Under the pieces are notes generated by a model. That model did not search any database. It was given only the letters and a program-made list of their open reading frames with translations, and was not told the DNA's origin. Positions 35,301 through 50,300 of a stretch of DNA of 64,000 bases are shown here, piece after piece. The position numbers were made by a program, and so were the translations under genes. Within the stretch, counting starts at the first letter, position 1, and each line of letters begins with the position of its first letter. The DNA is taken from NCBI GenBank assembly GCA_947359465.1, contig OX375877.1, forward strand, positions 73,668,698-73,732,697. Reading direction: 5' to 3'. This DNA comes from Metellina segmentata (taxonomy: Eukaryota > Arthropoda > Arachnida > Araneae > Tetragnathidae).

Positions 35301-38300
35301 AATTGATTGCATTTGCTAATTTCTACAAGTGAAGTATCAATATCTTTCCCGCACTCAAACATTAAACATATTTGAGTTGTATATTTCGATACATAATTGT
35401 AGTTATACTATTCAATCGAAAAGATTTCACATAAATTTACTCTCGCAATAATATGGGAATGTTTGAAGATATCGTTCGAAAACTTTGTAGACGGAGTTAT
35501 AACAAGTCGGGAAAACATTGAATCAGAGGTTTCATTGGTGGTTAAACAAGTTTAGAAAACAAACCGAATCATACCTGTCACTGGAGTAGTTGAACTACCA
35601 GTGCCTGCTGTTGGTGTCGATCCGGAACTAGCTCCGCTAACGGTAGACCCACCTAAAATACACATTTAAAACTTATTTATTCCAAAAAGTTTGAGAGTTG
35701 TCCTCTTTTAAAAAGGTAACCAGAGTTTAGATTAACTTTAGAAATAAAAATAATTGTCTTCGAAACACAAGAAGGAACAGTATTTTTCGTATTTTCTGTA
35801 CACTCAACTCTGAAGTAGTTCGTAGCCAGAATTAAGAAATGAAGAAATTTTATGAATTGTTCTCGGCGTGGGAGAGCAATTAAGGCTTTACCTGTGGACG
35901 ATCCTGGTGTACCCGAAGATCCTGTATTTCCAGATGTAGAGGATCCCGGAGTTCCAGAAGATCCTGTGTTTGCAGATTGACTGACATCTGGGCTCGAATT
36001 GCTGGATGAGGATCCACCTGAAAAGAACAAATGGTTTTCTTAATCTGAAAAATACTTTCTCTTTGCTGATAATCAGCACGAAATAATGGCTGTGAAAAGA
36101 GGAATCGGGCAAGATAATGTACGAAAAAAAGAAGAAAAGCATAGCTTTAGATTTCCTGCCAGCAGCATAGTTTGAACGTTTCGATGTAAGAATTTTAGAA
36201 CAGTGTACAACATACGCGTTTGAAATAAAACAGCGCATAAAAGCAATTGTAATGCGAAAGCAATGTATTTATTGATAATAGTACCTGTCGACACAGGTGT
36301 AGTAGATGATCCAGTACTTGCTGTTGGTGTCGAAGCTGGACTAGAATCACTTGCTGATGAGCCACCTGATCAAAGATGGAAGATAATATTAATATCTATG
36401 ATTTTCTTCTCAACTTTGAATAGCAGTTGTAAATGAATGAGCATTTATAAAAACTGGGAGAGAAAAAGAAGATATTTTGACGAAAATATTTTTTCAATTG
36501 AAAATTCCGTTAACACTTTTATTTAAACTTGTAGTTTTTTCCAGCATGTTTTTACAATTCTACCAAACGAAAATATTCCCTTAGGAATGAAACGTAAAAG
36601 GAGACAGTGTCTGTCACACCTGTCGTAGAAACAGGTAAGGTGGAAGAACCTGTGCTTGCAGTTGGAGTTGACGCAGGACTCGAATCATTTACAGTTGATC
36701 CGCCTGTAATTTAAATTATGTGAAATCTAGCATCTAAACCTATGAGTTGAAGCCTACATGCATATGATGAAAAGAATGCCACTAGAAACTGTACTTTTTT
36801 CACAAAACGAAGACGAAATGTTATAAAAAATTTGTTTCGATTTACTTATAAGTCAAAATTACCATGAATACTTTCTGAAGTAAGGTTAGAACCACAGAAA
36901 TTTTGACGTTTACAGTTAACGATAACCTGTTGCTTTTTTCGCGACTCTCAAAGTCAGCTTTAATATTCGTATATATTTTGAAACTTTAAATTCTCAAATG
37001 TTAATTTTCGTTGATACAGGTGACTTAGAGGATCCAAGGCTCCCTTTTACAGTGGAAGCAATACTTGAACAACTTGCCAAAAATCCACCTGGATGTAAAA
37101 TTGATTGCATTTGCTAATTTCTACAAGTGAAGTATCAATATCTTTCCCGCACTCAAACATTAAACATATTTGAGTTGTATATTTCGATACATAATTGTAG
37201 TTATACTATTCAATCGAAAAGATTTCACATAAATTTACTCTAGCAATAATATGGGAATGTTTGAAGATATCGTTCGAAATCTTTAAAGACGGAGTTATAA
37301 CAAGTCGTGAAAACATTGAATCAGAGGTTCCATTAGTGGTTAAACAAGTTTAGAAAACAAACCGAATCATACCTGTCACTGGAGTAGTTGAACTACCAGT
37401 GCCTGCTGTTGGTGTCGATCCGGAACTAGCTCCGCTAACGGTAGACCCACCTAAAATACACATTTAAAACTTATTTATTCCAAAAAGTTTGAGAGTTGTC
37501 CTCTTTTAAAAATTTAACCAGAGTTTAGATTAACTTTAGAAATAAAAATAATTGTCTTCGAAACACAAGAAGGAACAGTATTTTTCGTATTTTCTGTACA
37601 CTCAACTCTGAAGTAGTTCGTAGCCAGAATTAAGAAATGAAGAAATTTTATGAATTGTTCTCGGCGTGGGAGAGCAATTAAGGCTTTACCTGTGGACGAT
37701 CCTGGTGTACCCGAAGATCCTGTATTTCCAGATGTAGAGGATCCTGGAGTTCCAGAAGATCCTGTGTTTGCAGATTGACTGACATCTGGGCTCGAATTGC
37801 TGGATGAGGAACCACCTGAAAAGAACAAATGGTTTTCTTAATCTGAAAAATACTTTCTCTTTGCTGATAATCAGCACGAAATAATGGCTGTGAAAAGAGG
37901 AATCGGGCAAGATAATGTAAGGAAAAAAAGAAGAAAAGCATAGCTTTAGATTTCCTGCCAGCAGCATAGTTTGAACGTTTCGATGTAAGAATTTTAGAAC
38001 AGTGTACAACATACGCGTTTGAAATAAAACAGCGCATAAAAGCAATTCTAATGCGAAAGCAATGTATTTATTGATAATAGTACCTGTCGACACAGGTGTA
38101 GTAGATGATCCAGTACTTGCTGTTGGTGTCGAAGCTGGACTAGAATCACTTGTTGATGAGCCACCTGATCAAAGATGGAAGATAATATTAATATCTATGA
38201 TTTTCTTCTCAACTTTGAATAGCAGTTGTAAATGAATGAGCATTTATTAAAAACTGGGAAAGAAAAAGAAGATATTTTGACGAAAATATTTTTTCAATTG

Positions 38301-41300
38301 AAAATTCCGTTAACACTTTTAGTTAAACTTGTAGTTTTTTCCAGCATGTTTTTACAATTCTACCAAACGAAAATATTCCCTTAGGAATGAAACGTAAAAG
38401 GAGACAGTGTCTGTCACACCTGTCGTAGAAACAGGTAAGGTGGAAGAACCTGTGCTTGCAGTTGGAGTTGACGCAGGACTCGAATCACTTACAGTTGATC
38501 CGCCTGTAATTTAAATTATGTGAAATCTCGCATCTAAACCTATGAGTTGAAGCCTACATGCATATGATGAAAAGAATGCGCCACTAGGAACTGTACTTTT
38601 TTCACAAAACGAAGACGAAATGTTATAAAAAATTTGTTTCGATTTACTTATAAGTCCAAATTACCATGAATACTTTCTGAAGTAAGGTTAGAACCACAGA
38701 AATTTTGACGTTTACAGTTAACGATAACCTGTTGCTTTTTTCGCGACTCTCAAAGTCAGCTTTAATATTCGTATATATTTTGAAACTTTAAATTCTCAAA
38801 TGTTAATTTTCGTTGATACAGGTGACTTAGAGGATCCAAGGCTCCCTTTTACAGTGGAAGCAATACTTGAACAACTTGCCCAAAATCCACCTGGATGTAA
38901 AATTGATTGCATTTGCTAATTTCTACAAGTGAAGTATCAATATCTTTCCCGCACTCAAACATTAAACATATTTGAGTTGTATATTTCGATACATAATTGT
39001 AGTTATACTATTCAATCGAAAAGATTTCACATAAATTTACTCTAGCAATAATATGGGAATGTTTGAAGATATCGTTCGAAAACTTTGAAGACGGAGTTAT
39101 AACAAGTCGGGAAAACATTGAATCAGAGGTTCCATTGGTGGTTAAACAAGTTTAGAAAACAAACCGAATCATACCTGTCACTGGAGTAGTTGAACTACCA
39201 GTGCCTGCTGTTGGTGTCGATCCGGAACTAGCTCCGCTAACGGTAGACCCACCTAAAATACACATTTAAAACTTATTTATTCCAAAAAGTTTGAGAGTTG
39301 TCCTCTTTTAAAAAGGTAACCAGAGTTTAGATTAACTTTAGAAATAAAAATAATTGTCTTCGAAACACAAGAAGGAACAGTATTTTTCGTATTTTCTGTA
39401 CACTCAACTCTGAAGTAGTTCGTAGCCAGAATTAAGAAATGAAGAAATTTTATGAATTGTTCTCGGCGTGGGAGAGCAATTAAGGCTTTACCTGTGGACG
39501 ATCCTGGTGTACCCGAAGATCCTGTATTTCCAGATGTAGAGGATCCTGGAGTTCCAGAAGATCCTGTGTTTGCAGATTGACTGACATCTGGGCTCGAATT
39601 GCTGGATGAGGATCCACCTGAAAAGAACAAATGGTTTTCTTAATCTGAAAAATACTTTATCTTTGCTGATAATCAGCACGAAATAATGGCTGTGAAAAGA
39701 GGAATCGGGCAAGATAATGTAAGGAAAAAAAGAAGAAAAGGATAGCTTTAGATTTCCTGCCAGCAGCATAGTTTGAACGTTTCGATGTAAGAATTTTAGA
39801 ACAGTGTACAACATACGCGTTTGAAATAAAACAGCGCATAAAAGCAATTCTAATGCGAAAGCAATGTATTTATTGATAATAGTACCTGTCGACACAGGTG
39901 TAGTAGATGATCCAGTACTTGCTGTTGGTGTCGAAGCTGGACTAGAATCACTTGTTGATGAGCCACCTGATCAAAGATGGAAGATAATATTAATATCTAT
40001 GATTTTCTTCTCAACTTTGAATAGCAGTTGTAAATGAATGAGCATTTATTAAAAACTGGGAAAGAAAAAGAAGATATTTTGACGAAAATATTTTTTCAAT
40101 TGAAAATTCCGTTAACACTTTTAGTTAAACTTGTAGTTTTTTCCAGCATGTTTTTACAATTCTACCAAACGAAAATATTCCCTTAGGAATGAAACGTAAA
40201 AGGAGACAGTGTCTGTCACACCTGTCGTAGAAACAGGTAAGGTGGAAGAACCTGTGCTTGCAGTTGGAGTTGACGCAGGACTCGAATCACTTACAGTTGA
40301 TCCGCCTGTAATTTAAATTATGTGAAATCTCGCATCTAAACCTATGAGTTGAAGCCTACATGCATATGATGAAAAGAATGCCACTAGGAACTGTACTTTT
40401 TTCACAAAACGAAGACGAAATGTTATAAAAAATTTGTTTCGATTTACTTATAAGTCAAAATTACCATGAATACTTTCTGAAGTAAGGTTAGAACCGCAGA
40501 AATTTTGACGTTTACAGTTAACGATAACCTGTTGCTTTTTTCGCGACTCTCAAAGTCAGCTTTAATATTCGTATATATTTTGAAACTTTAAATTCTCAAA
40601 TGTTAATTTCCGTTGATACAGGTGACTTAGAGGATCCAAGGCTCCCTTTTACAGTGGAAGCAATACTTGAACAACTTGCCAAAAATCCACCTGGATGTAA
40701 AATTGATTGCATTTGCTAATTTCTACAAGTGAAGTATCAATATCTTTCCCTCACTCAAACATTAAACATATTTGAGTTGTATATTTCGATACATAATTGT
40801 AGTTATACTATTCAATCGAAAAGATTTCACATAAATTTACTCTAGCAATAATATGGGAATGTTTGAAGATATCGTTCGAAATCTTTAAAGACGGAGTTAT
40901 AACAAGTCGTGAAAACATTGAATCAGAGGTTCCATTAGTGGTTAAACAAGTTTAGAAAACAAACCGAATCATACCTGTCACTGGAGTAGTTGAACTACCA
41001 GTGCCTGCTGTTGGTGTCGATCCGGAACTAGCTCCGCTAACGGTAGACCCACCTAAAATACACATTTAAAACTTATTTATTCCAAAAAGTTTGAGAGTTG
41101 TCCTCTTTTAAAAATTTAACCAGAGTTTAGATTAACTTTAGAAATAAAAATAATTGTCTTCGAAACACAAGAAGGAACAGTATTTTTCGTATTTTCTGTA
41201 CACTCAACTCTGAAGTAGTTCGTAGCCAGAATTAAGAAATGAAGAAATTTTATGAATTGTTCTCGGCGTGGGAGAGCAATTAAGGCTTTACCTGTGGACG

Positions 41301-44300
41301 ATCCTGGTGTACCCGAAGATCCTGTATTTCCAGATGTAGAGGATCCTGGAGTTCCAGAAGATCCTGTGTTTGCAGATTGACTGACATCTGGGCTCGAATT
41401 GCTGGATGAGGAACCACCTGAAAAGAACAAATGGTTTTCTTAATCTGAAAAATACTTTCTCTTTGCTGATAATCAGCACGAAATAATGGCTGTGAAAAGA
41501 GGAATCGGGCAAGATAATGTAAGGAAAAAAAGAAGAAAAGCATAGCTTTAGATTTCCTGCCAGCAGCATAGTTTGAACGTTTCGATGTAAGAATTTTAGA
41601 ACAGTGTACAACATACGCGTTTGAAATAAAACAGCGCATAAAAGCAATTCTAATGCGAAAGCAATGTATTTATTGATAATAGTACCTGTCGACACAGGTG
41701 TAGTAGATGATCCAGTACTTGCTGTTGGTGTCGAAGCTGGACTAGAATCACTTGTTGATGAGCCACCTGATCAAAGATGGAAGATAATATTAATATCTAT
41801 GATTTTCTTCTCAACTTTGAATAGCAGTTGTAAATGAATGAGCATTTATTAAAAACTGGGAAAGAAAAAGAAGATATTTTGACGAAAATATTTTTTCAAT
41901 TGAAAATTCCGTTAACACTTTTAGTTAAACTTGTAGTTTTTTCCAGCATGTTTTTACAATTCTACCAAACGAAAATATTCCCTTAGGAATGAAACGTAAA
42001 AGGAGACAGTGTCTGTCACACCTGTCGTAGAAACAGGTAAGGTGGAAGAACCTGTGCTTGCAGTTGGAGTTGACGCAGGACTCGAATCACTTACAGTTGA
42101 TCCGCCTGTAATTTAAATTATGTGAAATCTCGCATCTAAACCTATGAGTTGAAGCCTACATGCATATGATGAAAAGAATGCGCCACTAGGAACTGTACTT
42201 TTTTCACAAAACGAAGACGAAATGTTATAAAAAATTTGTTTCGATTTACTTATAAGTCCAAATTACCATGAATACTTTCTGAAGTAAGGTTAGAACCACA
42301 GAAATTTTGACGTTTACAGTTAACGATAACCTGTTGCTTTTTTCGCGACTCTCAAAGTCAGCTTTAATATTCGTATATATTTTGAAACTTTAAATTCTCA
42401 AATGTTAATTTTCGTTGATACAGGTGACTTAGAGGATCCAAGGCTCCCTTTTACAGTGGAAGCAATACTTGAACAACTTGCCCAAAATCCACCTGGATGT
42501 AAAATTGATTGCATTTGCTAATTTCTACAAGTGAAGTATCAATATCTTTCCCGCACTCAAACATTAAACATATTTGAGTTGTATATTTCGATACATAATT
42601 GTAGTTATACTATTCAATCGAAAAGATTTCACATAAATTTACTCTAGCAATAATATGGGAATGTTTGAAGATATCGTTCGAAAACTTTGAAGACGGAGTT
42701 ATAACAAGTCGGGAAAACATTGAATCAGAGGTTCCATTGGTGGTTAAACAAGTTTAGAAAACAAACCGAATCATACCTGTCACTGGAGTAGTTGAACTAC
42801 CAGTGCCTGCTGTTGGTGTCGATCCGGAACTAGCTCCGCTAACGGTAGACCCACCTAAAATACACATTTAAAACTTATTTATTCCAAAAAGTTTGAGAGT
42901 TGTCCTCTTTTAAAAAGGTAACCAGAGTTTAGATTAACTTTAGAAATAAAAATAATTGTCTTCGAAACACAAGAAGGAACAGTATTTTTCGTATTTTCTG
43001 TACACTCAACTCTGAAGTAGTTCGTAGCCAGAATTAAGAAATGAAGAAATTTTATGAATTGTTCTCGGCGTGGGAGAGCAATTAAGGCTTTACCTGTGGA
43101 CGATCCTGGTGTACCCGAAGATCCTGTATTTCCAGATGTAGAGGATCCTGGAGTTCCAGAAGATCCTGTGTTTGCAGATTGACTGACATCTGGGCTCGAA
43201 TTGCTGGATGAGGATCCACCTGAAAAGAACAAATGGTTTTCTTAATCTGAAAAATACTTTCTCTTTGCTGATAATCAGCACGAAATAATGGCAGTGAAAA
43301 GAGGAATCGGGCAAGATAATGTAAGGAAAAAAAGAAGAAAAGCAGAGCTTTAGATTTCCTGCCAGCAGCATAGTTTGAACGTTTCGATGTAAGAATTTTA
43401 GAACAGTGTACAACATACGCGTTTGAAATAAAACAGCGCATAAAAGCAATTCTAATGCGAAAGCAATGTATTTATTGATAATAGTACCTGTCGACACAGG
43501 TGTAGTAGATGATCCAGTACTTGCTGTTGGTGTCGAAGCTGGACTAGAATCACTTGTTGATGAGCCACCTGATCAAAGATGGAAGATAATATTAATATCT
43601 ATGATTTTCTTCTCAACTTTGAATAGCAGTTGTAAATGAATGAGCATTTATTAAAAACTGGGAAAGAAAAAGAAGATATTTTGACGAAAATATTTTTTCA
43701 ATTGAAAATTCCGTTAACACTTTTAGTTAAACTTGTAGTTTTTTCCAGCATGTTTTTACAATTCTACCAAACGAAAATATTCCCTTAGGAATGAAACGTA
43801 AAAGGAGACAGTGTCTGTCACACCTGTCGTAGAAACAGGTAAGATGGAAGAACCTGTGCTTGCAGTTGGAGTTGACGCAGGACTCGAATCACTTACAGTT
43901 GATCCGCCTGTAATTTAAATTATGTGAAATCTCGCATCTAAACCTATGAGTTGAAGCCTACATGCATATGATGAAAAGAATGCGCCACTAGGAACTGTAC
44001 TTTTTTCACAAAACGAAGACGAAATGTTATAAAAAATTTGTTTCGATTTACTTATAAGTCCAAATTACCATGAATACTTTCTGAAGTAAGGTTAGAACCA
44101 CAGAAATTTTGACGTTTACAGTTAACGATAACCTGTTGCTTTTTTCGCGACTCTCAAAGTCAGCTTTAATATTCGTATATATTTTGAAACTTTAAATTCT
44201 CAAATGTTAATTTTCGTTGATACAGGTGACTTAGAGGATCCAAGGCTCCCTTTTACAGTGGAAGCAATACTTGAACAACTTGCCCAAAATCCACCTGGAT

Positions 44301-47300
44301 GTAAAATTGATTGCATTTGCTAATTTCTACAAGTGAAGTATCAATATCTTTCCCGCACTCAAACATTAAACATATTTGAGTTGTATATTTCGATACATAA
44401 TTGTAGTTATACTATTCAATCGAAAAGATTTCACATAAATTTACTCTAGCAATAATATGGGAATGTTTGAAGATATCGTTCGAAAACTTTGAAGACGGAG
44501 TTATAACAAGTCGGGAAAACATTGAATCAGAGGTTCCATTGGTGGTTAAACAAGTTTAGAAAACAAACCGAATCATACCTGTCACTGGAGTAGTTGAACT
44601 ACCAGTGCCTGCTGTTGGTGTCGATCCGGAACTAGCTCCGCTAACGGTAGACCCACCTAAAATACACATTTAAAACTTATTTATTCCAAAAAGTTTGAGA
44701 GTTGTCCTCTTTTAAAAAGGTAACCAGAGTTTAGATTAACTTTAGAAATAAAAATAATTGTCTTCGAAACACAAGAAGGAACAGTATTTTTCGTATTTTC
44801 TGTACACTCAACTCTGAAGTAGTTCGTAGCCAGAATTAAGAAATGAAGAAATTTTATGAATTGTTCTCGGCGTGGGAGAGCAATTAAGGCTTTACCTGTG
44901 GACGATCCTGGTGTACCCGAAGATCCTGTATTTCCAGATGTAGAGGATCCTGGAGTTCCAGAAGATCCTGTGTTTGCAGATTGACTGACATCTGGGCTCG
45001 AATTGCTGGATGAGGATCCACCTGAAAAGAACAAATGGTTTTCTTAATCTGAAAAATACTTTCTCTTTGCTGATAATCAGCACGAAATAATGGCAGTGAA
45101 AAGAGGAATCGGGCAAGATAATGTAAGGAAAAAAAGAAGAAAAGCAGAGCTTTAGATTTCCTGCCAGCAGCATAGTTTGAACGTTTCGATGTAAGAATTT
45201 TAGAACAGTGTACAACATACGCGTTTGAAATAAAACAGCGCATAAAAGCAATTCTAATGCGAAAGCAATGTATTTATTGATAATAGTACCTGTCGACACA
45301 GGTGTAGTAGATGATCCAGTACTTGCTGTTGGTGTCGAAGCTGGACTAGAATCACTTGTTGATGAGCCACCTGATCAAAGATGGAAGATAATATTAATAT
45401 CTATGATTTTCTTCTCAACTTTGAATAGCAGTTGTAAATGAATGAGCATTTATTAAAAACTGGGAAAGAAAAAGAAGATATTTTGACGAAAATATTTTTT
45501 CAATTGAAAATTCCGTTAACACTTTTAGTTAAACTTGTAGTTTTTTCCAGCATGTTTTTACAATTCTACCAAACGAAAATATTCCCTTAGGAATGAAACG
45601 TAAAAGGAGACAGTGTCTGTCACACCTGTCGTAGAAACAGGTAAGATGGAAGAACCTGTGCTTGCAGTAGGAGTTGACGCAGGACTCGAATCACTTACAG
45701 TTGATCCGCCTGTAATTTAAATTATGTGAAATCTCGCATCTAAACCTATGAGTTGAAGCCTACATGCATATGATGAAAAGAATGCGCCACTAGGAACTGT
45801 ACTTTTTTCACAAAACGAAGACGAAATGTTATAAAAAATTTGTTTCGATTTACTTATAAGTCCAAATTACCATGAATACTTTCTGAAGTAAGGTTAGAAC
45901 CACAGAAATTTTGACGTTTACAGTTAACGATAACCTGTTGCTTTTTTCGCGACTCTCAAAGTCAGCTTTAATATTCGTATATATTTTGAAACTTTAAATT
46001 CTCAAATGTTAATTTTCGTTGATACAGGTGACTTAGAGGATCCAAGGCTCCCTTTTACAGTGGAAGCAATACTTGAACAACTTGCCCAAAATCCACCTGG
46101 ATGTAAAATTGATTGCATTTGCTAATTTCTACAAGTGAAGTATCAATATCTTTCCCGCACTCAAACATTAAACATATTTGAGTTGTATATTTCGATACAT
46201 AATTGTAGTTATACTATTCAATCGAAAAGATTTCACATAAATTTACTCTAGCAATAATATGGGAATGTTTGAAGATATCGTTCGAAAACTTTGAAGACGG
46301 AGTTATAACAAGTCGGGAAAACATTGAATCAGAGGTTCCATTGGTGGTTAAACAAGTTTAGAAAACAAACCGAATCATACCTGTCACTGGAGTAGTTGAA
46401 CTACCAGTGCCTGCTGTTGGTGTCGATCCGGAACTAGCTCCACTAACGGTAGACCCACCTAAAATACACATTTAAAACTTATTTATTCCAAAAAGTTTGA
46501 GAGTTGTCCTCTTTTAAAAAGGTAACCAGAGTTTAGATTAACTTTAGAAATAAAAATAATTGTCTTCGAAACACAAGAAGGAACAGTATTTTTCGTATTT
46601 TCTGTACACTCAACTCTGAAGTAGTTCGTAGCCAGAATTAAGAAATGAAGAAATTTTATGAATTGTTCTCGGCGTGGGAGAGCAATTAAGGCTTTACCTG
46701 TGGACGATCCTGGTGTACCCGAAGATCCTGTATTTCCAGATGTAGAGGATCCTGGAGTTCCAGAAGATCCTGTGTTTGCAGATTGACTGACATCTGGGCT
46801 CGAATTGCTGGATGAGGATCCACCTGAAAAGAACAAATGGTTTTCTTAATCTGAAAAATACTTTCTCTTTGCTGATAATCAGCACGAAATAATGGCAGTG
46901 AAAAGAGGAATCGGGCAAGATAATGTAAGGAAAAAAAGAAGAAAAGCAGAGCTTTAGATTTCCTGCCAGCAGCATAGTTTGAACGTTTCGATGTAAGAAT
47001 TTTAGAACAGTGTACAACATACGCGTTTGAAATAAAACAGCGCATAAAAGCAATTCTAATGCGAAAGCAATGTATTTATTGATAATAGTACCTGTCGACA
47101 CAGGTGTAGTAGATGATCCAGTACTTGCTGTTGGTGTCGAAGCTGGACTAGAATCACTTGTTGATGAGCCACCTGATCAAAGATGGAAGATAATATTAAT
47201 ATCTATGATTTTCTTCTCAACTTTGAATAGCAGTTGTAAATGAATGAGCATTTATTAAAAACTGGGAAAGAAAAAGAAGATATTTTGACGAAAATATTTT

Positions 47301-50300
47301 TTCAATTGAAAATTCCGTTAACACTTTTAGTTAAACTTGTAGTTTTTTCCAGCATGTTTTTACAATTCTACCAAACGAAAATATTCCCTTAGGAATGAAA
47401 CGTAAAAGGAGACAGTGTCTGTCACACCTGTCGTAGAAACAGGTAAGGTGGAAGAACCTGTGCTTGCAGTTGGAGTTGACGCAGGACTCGAATCACTTAC
47501 AGTTGATCCGCCTGTAATTTAAATTATGTGAAATCTCGCATCTAAACCTATGAGTTGAAGCCTACATGCATATGATGAAAAGAATGCCACTAGGAACTGT
47601 ACTTTTTTCACAAAACGAAGACGAAATGTTATAAAAAATTTGTTTCGATTTACTTATAAGTCCAAATTACCATGAATACTTTCTGAAGTAAGGTTAGAAC
47701 CACAGAAATTTTGACGTTTACAGTTAACGATAACCTGTTGCTTTTTTCGCGACTCTCAAAGTCAGCTTTAATATTCGTATATATTTTGAAACTTTAAATT
47801 CTCAAATGTTAATTTTCGTTGATACAGGTGACTTAGAGGATCCAAGGCTCCCTTTTACAGTGGAAGCAATACTTGAACAACTTGCCCAAAATCCACCTGG
47901 ATGTAAAATTGATTGCATTTGCTAATTTCTACAAGTGAAGTATCAATATCTTTCCCTCACTCAAACATTAAACATATTTGAGTTGTATATTTCGATACAT
48001 AATTGTAGTTATACTATTCAATCGAAAAGATTTCACATAAATTTACTCTAGCAATAATATGGGAATGTTTGAAGATATCGTTCGAAAACTTTAAAGACGG
48101 AGTTATAACAAATCGGGAAAACATTGAATCAGAGGTTCCATTGGTGGTTAAACAAGTTTAGAAAACAAACCGAATCATACCTGTCACTGGAGTAGTTGAA
48201 CTACCAGTGCCTGCTGTTGGTGTCGATCCAGAACTAGCTCCGCTAACGGTAGACCCACCTAAAATACACATTTAAAACTTATTTATTCCAAAAAGTTTGA
48301 GAGTTGTCCTCTTTTAAAAAGGTAACCAGAGTTTAGATTAACTTTAGAAATAAAAATAATAGTCTTCGAAACACAAGAAGGAACAGTATTTTTCGTATTT
48401 TCTGTACACTCAACTCTGAAGTAGTTCGTAGCCAGAATTAAGAAATGAAGAAATTTTATGAATTGTTCTCGGCGTGGGAGAGCAATTAAGGCTTTACCTG
48501 TGGACGATCCTGGTGTACCCGAAGATCCTGTATTTCCAGATGTAGAGGATCCTGGAGTTCCAGAAGATCCTGTGTTTGCAGATTGACTGACATCTGGGCT
48601 CGAATTGCTGGATGAGGATCCACCTGAAAAGAACAAATGGTTTTCTTAATCTGAAAAATACTTTCTCTTTGCTGATAATCAGCACGAAATAATGGCAGTG
48701 AAAAGAGGAATCGGGCAAGATAATGTAAGGAAAAAAAGAAGAAAAGCATAGCTTTAGATTTCCTGCCAGCAGCATAGTTTGAACGTTTCGATGTAAGAAT
48801 TTTAGAACAGTGTACAACATACGCGTTTGAAATAAAACAGCGCATAAAAGCAATTCTAATGCGAAAGCAATGTATTTATTGATAATAGTACCTGTCGACA
48901 CAGGTGTAGTAGATGATCCAGTACTTGCTGTTGGTGTCGAAGCTGGACTAGAATCACTTGTTGATGAGCCTCCTGATCAAAGATGGAAGATAATATTAAT
49001 ATCTATGATTTTCTTCTCAACTTTGAATAGCAGTTGTAAATGAATGAGCATTTATTAAAAACTGGGAAAGAAAAAGAAGATATTTTGACGAAAATATTTT
49101 TTCAATTGAAAATTCCGTTAACACTTTTAGTTAAACTTGTAGTTTTTTCCAGCATGTTTTTACAATTCTACCAAACGAAAATATTCCCTTAGGAATGAAA
49201 CGTAAAAGGAGACAGTGTCTGTCACACCTGTCGTAGAAACAGGTAAGGTGGAAGAACCTGTGCTTGCAGTTGGAGTTGACGCAGGACTCGAATCACTTAC
49301 AGTTGATCCGCCTGTAATTTAAATTATGTGAAATCTCGCATCTAAACCTATGAGTTGAAGCCTACATGCATATGATGAAAAGAATGCCACTAGGAACTGT
49401 ACTTTTTTCACAAAACGAAGACGAAATGTTATAAAAAATTTGTTTCGATTTACTTATAAGTCCAAATTACCATGAATACTTTCTGAAGTAAGGTTAGAAC
49501 CACAGAAATTTTGACGTTTACAGTTAACGATAACCTGTTGCTTTTTTCGCGACTCTCAAAGTCAGCTTTAATATTCGTATATATTTTGAAACTTTAAATT
49601 CTCAAATGTTAATTTTCGTTGATACAGGTGACTTAGAGGATCCAAGGCTCCCTTTTACAGTGGAAGCAATACTTGAACAACTTGCCCAAAATCCACCTGG
49701 ATGTAAAATTGATTGCATTTGCTAATTTCTACAAGTGAAGTATCAATATCTTTCCCGCACTCAAACATTAAACATATTTGAGTTGTATATTTCGATACAT
49801 AATTGTAGTTATACTATTCAATCGAAAAGATTTCACATAAATTTACTCTAGCAATAATATGGGAATGTTTGAAGATATCGTTCGAAAACTTTGAAGACGG
49901 AGTTATAACAAGTCGGGAAAACATTGAATCAGAGGTTCCATTGGTGGTTAAACAAGTTTAGAAAACAAACCGAATCATACCTGTCACTGGAGTAGTTGAA
50001 CTACCAGTGCCTGCTGTTGGTGTCGATCCGGAACTAGCTCCGCTAACGGTAGACCCACCTAAAATACACATTTAAAACTTATTTATTCCAAAAAGTTTGA
50101 GAGTTGTCCTCTTTTAAAAAGGTAACCAGAGTTTAGATTAACTTTAGAAATAAAAATAATAGTCTTCGAAACACAAGAAGGAACAGTATTTTTCGTATTT
50201 TCTGTACACTCAACTCTGAAGTAGTTCGTGGCCAGAATTAAGAAATGAAGAAATTTTATGAATTGTTCTCGGCGTGGGAGAGCAATTAAGGCTTTACCTG

